Assembly: GCF_002735695.1 (NCBI RefSeq)
Contig: NZ_PDZH01000032.1
Coordinates: 1 to 41,102, forward strand
From: Chitinimonas sp. BJB300
Lineage (GTDB): Bacteria; Pseudomonadota; Gammaproteobacteria; Burkholderiales; Chitinimonadaceae
Direction: 5' to 3'
DNA: 41,102 bases
Shown here: positions 33,615-41,102 of the stretch, piece after piece
How positions within the stretch are numbered: position 1 is the stretch's first letter
Layout: each line of letters begins with the position of its first letter
Notes under the pieces: generated by a model
Told to the model about the DNA's origin: nothing
Database searches by the model: none
Seen by the model: only the letters and a program-made list of their open reading frames with translations
Program-made: the position numbers and the translations under genes

Positions 33615-36600
33615 ATGTTTCCGCTTGATATCATCGGCCTTGCCTGTCTGGTACCAGATGCTGAAGACACCACCACTTTCTGGCGCAATCTGCTGGAGGG
33701 CAAGCGTTCGATCCGCAATGCCGATGCGGCTGACTGGGGTGTCGAACCTACCCGCTTCCTGGCCCCCGGCCGCGGTATTGCTGACCATGTGTCCAGCCTG
33801 GAACTGGCCAAGCCGCGCGACTTTGTTTTCGATCCTCACGGCTACCATTTACCGGCTGATTTCCTGCTGGCACAGGACCGCTGCATCCAATGGCCCTTGC
33901 ATGTCGCCCGCCAGGCGCTGATCGATGCCGACATGTGGCCGGGCCAGAACCTCGGACGGGTCGGTTTGGTGCTTGGCAGCTATGCCTGGGCGGCAGGTTC
34001 GGCCAGTGATGCACTTACCCGTCCCCTTTATGACGATGCTCTGGCACAGGTATTTGCCGATGTCGCACCCGGGGCCGATCCGCTCCAGCTCACGGTTGGA
34101 CGTCCCACACCCAGCACCCATCCTGAATCCGCACGCGTCTCTGGCGGCATCACCACCACATTGGCGCAGGCGCTTGGCCTGGGCGGACCACGCTATGCGA
34201 TCGATGCCGCCTGTGCGACCTCGCTGTACGCCATCCACCTCGCTGCTTTGCACCTGGCTGCGGGTGAAGCCGACACCATGGTCGTCGTAGCCGCCAATGC
34301 CTTTGACACGCTTTACGCCACCTTCGGCTTTGCTGCAACCCAGGCCCTACCCGATGGCAATTCCAACCGCCCTTTCGACGCCCGATCTGACGGTGTCGCA
34401 CCGGCAGAGGGCGCAGTGGCGCTGATCCTACGCCGCCAGGACAACCATCTCCGCCGTGTCTACGGGGTGGTGCGCGCCATCGGCTTATCCAGCGACGGCC
34501 GTGGCCAAACCCTGACCGCCCCGAACCCCAAAGGGCAGCAGCTGGCATGCGAACGCGCCTACACCAAATCCGGCATCGACCCCGCCAGCGTGGCTTATGT
34601 CGAATGCCACGCCACGGGTACCAAGCTGGGCGACCGGGTAGAGCTGGAAACCGTGGGCCGGGTATTTGGTGAGGGTCAAGCCATCGGCTCGGTCAAGTCC
34701 AACGTCGGCCACCTGCTGACGGCAGCGGGCGTGGCTGGCCTCGTTAAGACACTGCTCGCCATGCGCGAGGGCATCATTCCGGCTACGGTGGGCATTGAGC
34801 AATCCCTCGCGGCCGAAATTACCAGTAAACCGCGCATTCTGACAGAAGCCACGCCCTGGCCCAGCGCCAACCGGCGTGCCGCGATCAATGCCTTTGGCTT
34901 TGGTGGCGTCAACGCACACTTGGTACTTGATGCAGCCGACCAGCCGGCTCCGGTTCCTGCACCACCCCGCCGGCCAGCCGGCCCAGTGCTGCTAAGCGGC
35001 CTCGGCGCGGCCATCGGCGACTGCCCCGACCTCGCCAGCGTGGCGCGCGCACTGGCTAAAGCCGAGCCTCGTCTGCGCCCAATACAACCCGACCGCCATG
35101 CCGGTCTGGATTTCGCCGCGCCCCAAGGGGCTTACCTCGACCGTGTCGCCATTGATGCGCTGCGCCTGCGCGTACCACCCAATGATATCGACCGCATGTA
35201 CCCGCAACAGTTGCTGATGCTGGCGGTAGGTGACGCTGCCCTGCGTGATGCGGGCATCGTGCCCGGCAGTCGCACGGCGGTAATCATCGCCGGTGCCATG
35301 GACCATGTCGGCCATCGGTTGATGGCACGCTGGGAAACGGTCTGGCGGCTGGAGGACAGCCTGGATGCAGCTGGCTTTGCGCTGAGCGAAGAAGAGCGCA
35401 GCACGCTTTGTGGCTTGGTGCGGGAAGCCTTGCACAACCCGATCGATGCGGTGGTGATGCTCAGCTACGTGGGCAGCCTGCTGGCCAGTCGTATCGCCGC
35501 CACCTGGGACTTGACCGGCCCGGCCTTTATGCTGACAGGCGACGAAACCGGCGCAGTACGCGCGCTGGATATTGGGGCCAAGCTGCTGGCCAATGACGAA
35601 GCCGATGCCGTATTGGTCGGCGCAGTCGACTTGGCCGGGGCCATAGAAAACCTGCTGGTGCACCAGGCCAACGGCATTGACCCTACCGAGCCTGTAGGCG
35701 AAGGGGCGGTTGCCATCGTATTAGAGCCAGCTGAAACGCTGCGGCAACGTGGTGGTGCAGCCTATGCAGAATGGCGCGGCGCCGGGTTCGCCGATGATCC
35801 CATTACGGCAGCGACACAAGCGCAGGCCAATGCCCATATCCATGCTGCCGCAATCTCACTGGTGGAAACCAGTGCCGGCTTGCCTGCCGCCGCCAACTTG
35901 GGAGGCCGGCCAGCACTGGCCAGCGCGGCTGCGGTATTTGGCCACTGCCGTATGGCCGCGCCGTTGCTGGGTACACTGCATGCCGCGTTGTCGCTCAACG
36001 CACGGCAATTACCAGCTTGGGCAGGTTGGCGTGAATCATCGCTTGTATTGGGTCTGGCTGAACACGATGCCTATGTTCCGACCGAACCCCGGCCCTGGCT
36101 TCGGCCACGCACCGGCTGCCGCTTCGCCGCCATTCTCGCAAGCGACCATGACGGCAGCGCCGCCCAGGCCTTGCTGGGCGAAGCGCCGGCCGATATCGCC
36201 GCCAAGCCGTTCACACCCGCATTGCCACTGTTGCTACCCATTGCCGGTAACAGCCGCGACAACATCCTGGTGGAACTGACCAATCGTTTACAGGCATTGG
36301 AAACCGGAGCCGATGCCACCGTCTTATGCCTTGAAGCCGTTCGCGCCTATCAGCCCGAAGCGTCACTGGCGCTGGTGCTGATGGCTGAAAACGCCATTGG
36401 CTTGCACGAAGAGGTACAGGCTGCTTTGGTGCAGTTGCCCACCATCACAGGCGACTGGCAGTCACCACGTGGTAGCCGTTTCAGCCTGCAGCCACTGGGC
36501 CGTGAAGGTGGCGTAGCTTTCGTCTACCCGCCATTAAGCACCGCCTTTACCGGCATTGCCGCAACAGTTGGCCAATTGGTGCCGGGCAGTATCGACAAAC

Positions 36601-39005
36601 TGACCCGCCATCACCGTGATATCAGCGCCGATATCGCTCAGCTCTATCCCCGGCAACTGGCGCCCATCAGCGCTGAGCAGCGCATGCAGTTGGAAGAAGC
36701 CCTGCTGGCCGACAACGATGCCTTGATCAATGCCGGGGTGATTACCAGCTGGCAATACACCCAGCTACTGACCGAACGCATCGGTCTGCAATCCACTGCC
36801 CGTTTTGGTCATAGCCTGGGTCAACCCAGCATGTTGTTCGCCAGCGGCGCCTGGCAGGCCGACGATGGTTGGATTCAACGAATGACCACGCTGGGCGAAA
36901 GTCTTGGTCGCCTGTCGGGTGAATTGGCAGCAGTGCGCGCAGCGTGGAATCTGGCTGACAGTACGCGTGTCGATTGGACAAATTTATTGGTACTGGCACC
37001 CGCCGCCCGTGTCCTGGCCGCCACACAACAGGAACCACGTGCCTATGTCAGCCTCGTCAATGCTCCAGATGAAGTCACGCTGGTGGGTGAGCGGGCAGCC
37101 TGTGCGCGCATCCTCACTGCATTGGGGGCGGATGCCGTACCCGCGCCAGATAGCCTGGTAATGCATTGCACACCCGCAGCGCAGGAGCAACAAGCCATCA
37201 CCGCACAGTTCATCGCGCCCCTGGGCGACAGGCCGCCCGGCCTTCAGTTTGCCGGTGGCGCACCACGTGACTGGACCCCGGAAGCGGTAGCCGAGCGTAT
37301 AGCGGCCGACCTTGTCTCGCCACTCGATTTCCCCGCGCTGGTGGAACGCGTCTACAGCCAAGGGGTACGGCTTTTCCTCGAAATCGGGCCGGGGGCCAAT
37401 TGTAGCCGCTGGATAGGCAAGACCCTACAAGGTCGGCCTCATGCCACGTTTGCGCTTTGCCGCCGTGACCAGAACGATACCGTGATGTTTGGCAAACTGC
37501 TGTCGCTGCTGCTGTCCCAGCGCGTGCCGTTTGATCTGCCAGCTGCGCTGCAACTCCCTCCACCTGCACCAAAGAAGCCGGCGCTGCTCAAGGATTTGGT
37601 GTTTGGTAAACCGCCATTACGTGCGCAACTCACCGCCAACCTGCGCCAACACGGCTTCGACCAGATATTGGCGCGTCCACGCCGCCCCGTCGCACGGGTA
37701 TCGGCACCCTTGCAGGCGCTGGCGACCCCCGTCGCACCGCTGGACCTTGCCATGGCACTTTTCACGTCGACACCGAGCGGCCAGCCGCAGCGCGAGATAT
37801 TGTTCAACGAAGCCGATGTGATGGAATTTGCCGAAGGCCGCGTTGCCAATGTGCTCGGATCCAGATATGCGCCTATCGACGCGCTGCCACGCCGGGTACG
37901 TATTCCCGGTCCACCCTTCATGGCAGTCAGCCGTATCACGCATCTATCGGGCAGCTACGGCAAGCTCGAAGGCAGCCGCATTCGCACCGAATACGATATC
38001 CCCAACCCGGCTTTCAATGCCATTGACGGACAGGCATCGTACTTGTCGCTCGATGCTCAGGGTGTGTTGTTCCTGGCCGGTTGGCTAGGTATCGACTTCG
38101 AGAACCAGGGAAATCGCGCCTATCGCTGGCTTGATGCACAACTGACCTACCTGGGCAATATGCCGCGCGCCGGCCAGCGGGTGGAATACGACATCCATAT
38201 CGTGCAGTCCTTTCGCAATGGTGATACCACATTGTTCCGCACCGACTTCATGGCGCATGTCGATGGCAAACCAGTGTTGAAGATCGACCATTGCACGGCG
38301 GGCTTTTTCACTTACGACGAATTAGCCAAAGGGGCTGGCATCACCGACCAGCACCGTACCAAGCGCCAGCCCGCCATGACAGCCTTTACCGCGCCCTTGG
38401 CTCCACCCGCCAGGATCTTGGAAAATAAAGACCTGCTCGCACTCGCCCGCGGCGAGATTGGCGAGGTGATGTCGCCCGCCCACGCCAGCGGTGGCCGCAA
38501 TCCATCGTTACGCCTACCGCCACCGGTGATCCAGTTTATCGATCGCGTTGTCCGCATCGAAACAGCCGGCGGCACCTGTGGCCTGGGGTACAGCGAAGCC
38601 GAATGGCGCATTGACCCCCAGCATTGGGCAATTCGTGCCCACTTCAAGGATGACCCGGTCTTCCCCGGTCCCTGCATGCTGGAAGGCGCCATGCAGCTGC
38701 TACAGACGCACGCGTTGGCGCTAGGCCTGCAAACCACCATCACCGGGGGGCGCTTTCAACCCGTGGTGGGCCGGCCTGTACTGGTGCGCTTTCGGGCCCA
38801 GGTATCACCACAGAACCAGATTTTCGGTTACCGCGCCGATATTGTCGAAATCGGCCTTACTCCCGAGCCCTATCTGATCGCCGACGTCGATCTGATCGAT
38901 AACGGCCGCGTTGCAGGCCGCGTAGAAGGCCTGGGTATCCGCCTGGTCGGCCAGCTTGTCACTACCCCCGCCATCGCCACTCAATTTGCCGGAGTCCACG
39001 CATGA
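33615..39005 (+). CDS. pfaC-like: Pfa-type PKS subunit C (KS-CLF-AT-DH-DH)
   Basis: This 1796-residue protein is the second core subunit of the Pfa-like synthase. The KS (about 1-450) has C200 in DAACATSL, H332 (HATGT) and H366. A second ketosynthase fold (about 480-930) has Glu644 (TGDETGAV) where the catalytic Cys should be, so it is a chain-length factor. A PfaB-like acyltransferase domain (about 960-1300) follows, with S1067 in GHSLGQ and a degenerate VYPPLS in place of the GQGS motif. Two FabA-like hot-dog domains end the protein: DH1 (about 1394-1572) and DH2 (about 1633-1780). DH2 has H1676 in AHFKDDPVFPG followed by MLEGAMQ. DH1 shows no equivalent HF...DP..PG motif. KS-CLF-AT-DH-DH recalls the myxobacterial Pfa3 order without its acyl-phosphate-type acyltransferase. 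The stop overlaps gene 6 as ATGA. Confidence 0.9.
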   Translation: MFPLDIIGLACLVPDAEDTTTFWRNLLEGKRSIRNADAADWGVEPTRFLAPGRGIADHVSSLELAKPRDFVFDPHGYHLPADFLLAQDRCIQWPLHVARQALIDADMWPGQNLGRVGLVLGSYAWAAGSASDALTRPLYDDALAQVFADVAPGADPLQLTVGRPTPSTHPESARVSGGITTTLAQALGLGGPRYAIDAACATSLYAIHLAALHLAAGEADTMVVVAANAFDTLYATFGFAATQALPDGNSNRPFDARSDGVAPAEGAVALILRRQDNHLRRVYGVVRAIGLSSDGRGQTLTAPNPKGQQLACERAYTKSGIDPASVAYVECHATGTKLGDRVELETVGRVFGEGQAIGSVKSNVGHLLTAAGVAGLVKTLLAMREGIIPATVGIEQSLAAEITSKPRILTEATPWPSANRRAAINAFGFGGVNAHLVLDAADQPAPVPAPPRRPAGPVLLSGLGAAIGDCPDLASVARALAKAEPRLRPIQPDRHAGLDFAAPQGAYLDRVAIDALRLRVPPNDIDRMYPQQLLMLAVGDAALRDAGIVPGSRTAVIIAGAMDHVGHRLMARWETVWRLEDSLDAAGFALSEEERSTLCGLVREALHNPIDAVVMLSYVGSLLASRIAATWDLTGPAFMLTGDETGAVRALDIGAKLLANDEADAVLVGAVDLAGAIENLLVHQANGIDPTEPVGEGAVAIVLEPAETLRQRGGAAYAEWRGAGFADDPITAATQAQANAHIHAAAISLVETSAGLPAAANLGGRPALASAAAVFGHCRMAAPLLGTLHAALSLNARQLPAWAGWRESSLVLGLAEHDAYVPTEPRPWLRPRTGCRFAAILASDHDGSAAQALLGEAPADIAAKPFTPALPLLLPIAGNSRDNILVELTNRLQALETGADATVLCLEAVRAYQPEASLALVLMAENAIGLHEEVQAALVQLPTITGDWQSPRGSRFSLQPLGREGGVAFVYPPLSTAFTGIAATVGQLVPGSIDKLTRHHRDISADIAQLYPRQLAPISAEQRMQLEEALLADNDALINAGVITSWQYTQLLTERIGLQSTARFGHSLGQPSMLFASGAWQADDGWIQRMTTLGESLGRLSGELAAVRAAWNLADSTRVDWTNLLVLAPAARVLAATQQEPRAYVSLVNAPDEVTLVGERAACARILTALGADAVPAPDSLVMHCTPAAQEQQAITAQFIAPLGDRPPGLQFAGGAPRDWTPEAVAERIAADLVSPLDFPALVERVYSQGVRLFLEIGPGANCSRWIGKTLQGRPHATFALCRRDQNDTVMFGKLLSLLLSQRVPFDLPAALQLPPPAPKKPALLKDLVFGKPPLRAQLTANLRQHGFDQILARPRRPVARVSAPLQALATPVAPLDLAMALFTSTPSGQPQREILFNEADVMEFAEGRVANVLGSRYAPIDALPRRVRIPGPPFMAVSRITHLSGSYGKLEGSRIRTEYDIPNPAFNAIDGQASYLSLDAQGVLFLAGWLGIDFENQGNRAYRWLDAQLTYLGNMPRAGQRVEYDIHIVQSFRNGDTTLFRTDFMAHVDGKPVLKIDHCTAGFFTYDELAKGAGITDQHRTKRQPAMTAFTAPLAPPARILENKDLLALARGEIGEVMSPAHASGGRNPSLRLPPPVIQFIDRVVRIETAGGTCGLGYSEAEWRIDPQHWAIRAHFKDDPVFPGPCMLEGAMQLLQTHALALGLQTTITGGRFQPVVGRPVLVRFRAQVSPQNQIFGYRADIVEIGLTPEPYLIADVDLIDNGRVAGRVEGLGIRLVGQLVTTPAIATQFAGVHA

Positions 39006-40723
39006 ACCAAGCCCTTCCGTTCACCCCAGCACCAGCAGCGGAACAACTCGGCAGTGCGGCATTTCGCCAGCGCTACAAGCTGCGCCTGGCGTATATGGCC
39101 GGCGCAATGGCCAGTGGCATTGCCGGTGAAACCCTGGTTGAGACGCTAAGCCGGGCAGGCTGTCTGGCAAGCTTTGGCGCTGCCGGCTTGTCGCTGGCGC
39201 GGGTAAGCGCCGCCATTACCCAACTACGCCAATCGTTGCCGGGGCAGCCGTTGTGCTTCAACCTGATCCATACCCCTGATGACCCGGCAATGGAACACTC
39301 ACTGGTCGAACTCTATCTGGCAGCCGGCATCGAGGTCATCGAAGCCTCTGCTTTCATGGCGCTTACCTCAGCGATTGTGCTCTACCGGGCACGCGGCGCG
39401 CATTTCGATGCCACCGGGCACGCCGTGGCGCGCCAACGTATTATTGCCAAGGTCTCACGCCGTGAAGTAGCGGAGCCCTTTCTGCGGCCGGCCCCCGAAG
39501 CAATGCTGACGGCGCTGTTGAACCAAGGCGCGCTGACCGCGACCGAAGCCGCGGCAGCACGCCTGCTGCCGTTGGCGGACGACATCACGATTGAAGCCGA
39601 CTCAGGTGGGCATACCGACCGTCAGTCACTCGTTTGCGCCCTACCGGCGATGATGTTACTGCGCGCACGCGTGGCGCGCGACTTCCCTCCGGCTGCGAGC
39701 GTTGGCCTGGGGGCTGCCGGTGGCATCAGCACGCCATCCGCCATCCGCGCTGCATTCGCCATGGGAGCCGACTATGTGGTGACGGGCTCAATCAACCAGG
39801 CTTGCATCGAATCAGGCAGTTCGTCAGCCGTGCGGCGTCTGTTGGCTGGCGCTGACTTGGCTGATGTGGCAATGGCACCTGCGGCGGATATGTTCGAACT
39901 GGGCGTGCAGGTGCAGGTACTCAAGCGCGGCACCCTGTTCGCCAGCCGCGCTACATCCTTGTGGGCGCTGTATCGTACTTATCCCAGCCTGGATGCCTTG
40001 CCGCAAACCGAGCGCGACCGGCTGGAGCGCGATCTTTACAAACAACCGCTTGCAGCAGTCCAGGCGCAGACCCTTGCCTTTTGGCAGGAACGGAATCCGA
40101 CGATGGCCGAACGCGCCCAACGGGAACCAAAGGTGATGATGGGCCTGGTGTTCCGTTGGTATCTGGGCCAATCGTCGCGCTGGGCCATAGAAGGGGTGCC
40201 CGAGCGGGCGATGGACTATCAAATCTGGTGTGGCCCGGCGATGGGCGCATTCAATCAGTGGGCTGCCGACACGGTATTTGCCTCATTCGAAGCACGTCGT
40301 GTCGCTGAAGTGGCCGATGCCCTGATGACGGCTGCCGCATATCCAGCCGCCGCATCAAACGCCGTCGCTATGATACGCAGCGCACCGCCCGCCATCGTTG
40401 TACGTCAACCAGTCAGTAGCACCAGCACGATTGTGAAGGGCATGCATACCGACACCACCGACGCGGAGTCGATACGCGATTGGTTGATGGAACAGGTTGC
40501 GGCTCAACTGGATGTCAGCGCTGATGACATCGACCCACGGCGTACCTTCGAAAGCTATGCGCTGGACTCTGCGCGGGCCATGTTGATCCTGACCCGGTTG
40601 GAAGCGCGGCTGTCGCTCAAGCTATCACCTACCTTGATCTGGAACTACCCCACCATCGAGAAACTGGCCGAACGCCTGGTCCAGATGTCGCAAGCCCGCG
40701 CCCTAGCATTAGAGCCTGCATGA
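39002..40723 (+). CDS. pfaD-like: PfaD-like enoyl reductase with a C-terminal ACP
   Basis: This 573-residue protein combines two parts. Residues about 20-460 form the FMN-dependent TIM-barrel trans-acting enoyl reductase of Pfa systems. Visible features are MAGAMASGIAGE near the N-terminus, EADSGGHTD with H204, GLGAAGGIS and GADYVVTGSINQ, plus the C-terminal region shared by PfaD proteins (FRWYLGQSSRWA). It would reduce enoyl intermediates on the ACPs of gene 4. Residues about 488-565 form a carrier protein with S523 in YALDSARAM and a helix pattern ending in WNYPTIEKLAERL. Ordinary PfaD proteins lack this ACP. GGAG at 38991-38994 stands 7 bp before ATG 39002, inside gene 5, so translation is probably coupled. 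The ACP may shuttle the finished chain. Confidence 0.92.
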   Translation: MNQALPFTPAPAAEQLGSAAFRQRYKLRLAYMAGAMASGIAGETLVETLSRAGCLASFGAAGLSLARVSAAITQLRQSLPGQPLCFNLIHTPDDPAMEHSLVELYLAAGIEVIEASAFMALTSAIVLYRARGAHFDATGHAVARQRIIAKVSRREVAEPFLRPAPEAMLTALLNQGALTATEAAAARLLPLADDITIEADSGGHTDRQSLVCALPAMMLLRARVARDFPPAASVGLGAAGGISTPSAIRAAFAMGADYVVTGSINQACIESGSSSAVRRLLAGADLADVAMAPAADMFELGVQVQVLKRGTLFASRATSLWALYRTYPSLDALPQTERDRLERDLYKQPLAAVQAQTLAFWQERNPTMAERAQREPKVMMGLVFRWYLGQSSRWAIEGVPERAMDYQIWCGPAMGAFNQWAADTVFASFEARRVAEVADALMTAAAYPAAASNAVAMIRSAPPAIVVRQPVSSTSTIVKGMHTDTTDAESIRDWLMEQVAAQLDVSADDIDPRRTFESYALDSARAMLILTRLEARLSLKLSPTLIWNYPTIEKLAERLVQMSQARALALEPA

Positions 40724-40748
40724 TTCAAACAACACTTTGGACTCCCCC

Positions 40749-41102
40749 ATGAACACCACCGTTCTACCAGCAACGGATCACACCTTGACGGCCAAGCCCG
40801 ATAAATGGCTGATGTTCCGTAAGCCACGCCCGCAGGCAGCGGTTCGCCTGCTGTGTTTCCATCATGCAGGGGGGGCTGCGTTGGCCTATCGCAACTGGGT
40901 AGACCGCATGCCGGCATTCATCGATGTCTGCCCAGTTCAACTGCCTGGGCGCGGTAATCGATTCGGCGAAGCGCCTTTTCGTGCAGTCGGGGCACTGGTC
41001 GATACATTGCTGGAATCCATCGCGCCTTTGCTCGACCGACCGGTTGCCCTGTTTGGCCATAGCATGGGGGCAGCACTGGCTTTTGCCACGGCAACCGAAC
41101 TG
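40749..41102 (+). CDS. Type II thioesterase, cut by the right edge
   Basis: ATG 40749 opens a frame that runs without a stop through all 118 codons to the window end. Family members are about 240-250 residues, so roughly half is present. Motifs are FHHAGGAALAYRNW, LPGRGNRFGE and the nucleophile elbow GHSMGAALAFA, which identify an external editing thioesterase of the GrsT/RifR type. These free carrier proteins that carry wrong or stalled acyl groups. The gene follows gene 6 by 25 bp on the same strand. No strong Shine-Dalgarno is visible (only TTTGGA), so coupling to gene 6 is uncertain. The serine of GHSMG is present; the catalytic Asp and His lie beyond the edge. Confidence 0.92.
   Translation, partial: MNTTVLPATDHTLTAKPDKWLMFRKPRPQAAVRLLCFHHAGGAALAYRNWVDRMPAFIDVCPVQLPGRGNRFGEAPFRAVGALVDTLLESIAPLLDRPVALFGHSMGAALAFATATEL

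Noticed and set aside
34992-35663. Minus-strand frame of 223 codons
   Set aside because: It lies fully opposite the KS-CLF region of gene 5, shows no recognisable motif, and reflects the absence of stops in GC-rich codons.

Overview
This 41.1-kb window is almost entirely one plus-strand biosynthetic locus. Six complete genes and one gene cut by the right edge encode a hybrid NRPS/PKS assembly line followed by a complete polyunsaturated-fatty-acid (Pfa)-type iterative synthase. The moderately high GC content, tight ATGA gene overlaps, Pfa homologues and IS6-type transposon debris point to a Gram-negative bacterium, most likely a proteobacterium. I cannot name the genus from this sequence.

Left border (1-1213): the 3' end of an unassigned reading frame open at the window edge (1-117), then an internally deleted, frameshifted IS6-family element with recognisable terminal inverted repeats (143-775). 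A 438-bp gene-free leader follows. It contains a perfect 7-bp inverted repeat (921-939), a long imperfect hairpin with A and T runs that looks like a bidirectional terminator or attenuator (1045-1087), and weak promoter-like hexamers. Gene 1 starts at 1214.

NRPS/PKS block (1214-27302). Gene 1: KS - vestigial AT - AT - ACP - aminotransferase - C - A - PCP. Gene 2: C-A-PCP, C-A-PCP, KS-AT-KR-ACP. Gene 3: TubC-type docking domain - C-A-PCP-E - C-PCP-TE, with no A domain in the last module. Adenylation pocket residues read by eye match the Gln code for the first A domain of gene 2 and the Ser code for the second. The other two A domains are unclear.

Pfa-like block (27407-40723). Gene 4: KS-AT-five tandem ACPs-KR (PfaA-like, no terminal DH). 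Gene 5: KS-CLF-AT-DH-DH (PfaC-like, with the acyltransferase that PfaB carries elsewhere). Gene 6: an FMN enoyl reductase (PfaD-like) with an ACP fused at its C-terminus. A type II thioesterase begins at 40749 and runs off the window.

Working model (inference): the Pfa-type synthase builds a long acyl chain. The chain passes to the starter-less KS of gene 1, is extended by one malonate, and its beta-keto group is transaminated to a beta-amino fatty acyl unit, as in iturin/mycosubtilin. It is then elongated with an unclear residue, Gln and Ser. The Ser is extended by a reduced malonate (a statine-like unit), then a D-amino acid is added, and the chain is released by the thioesterase, possibly as a macrocycle closed by the beta-amine. 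A zeamine/fabclavine-like arrangement, in which the Pfa product joins at the far end of the peptide, is the main alternative. No regulator, exporter, phosphopantetheinyl transferase or MbtH protein is visible; they may lie beyond the right edge.
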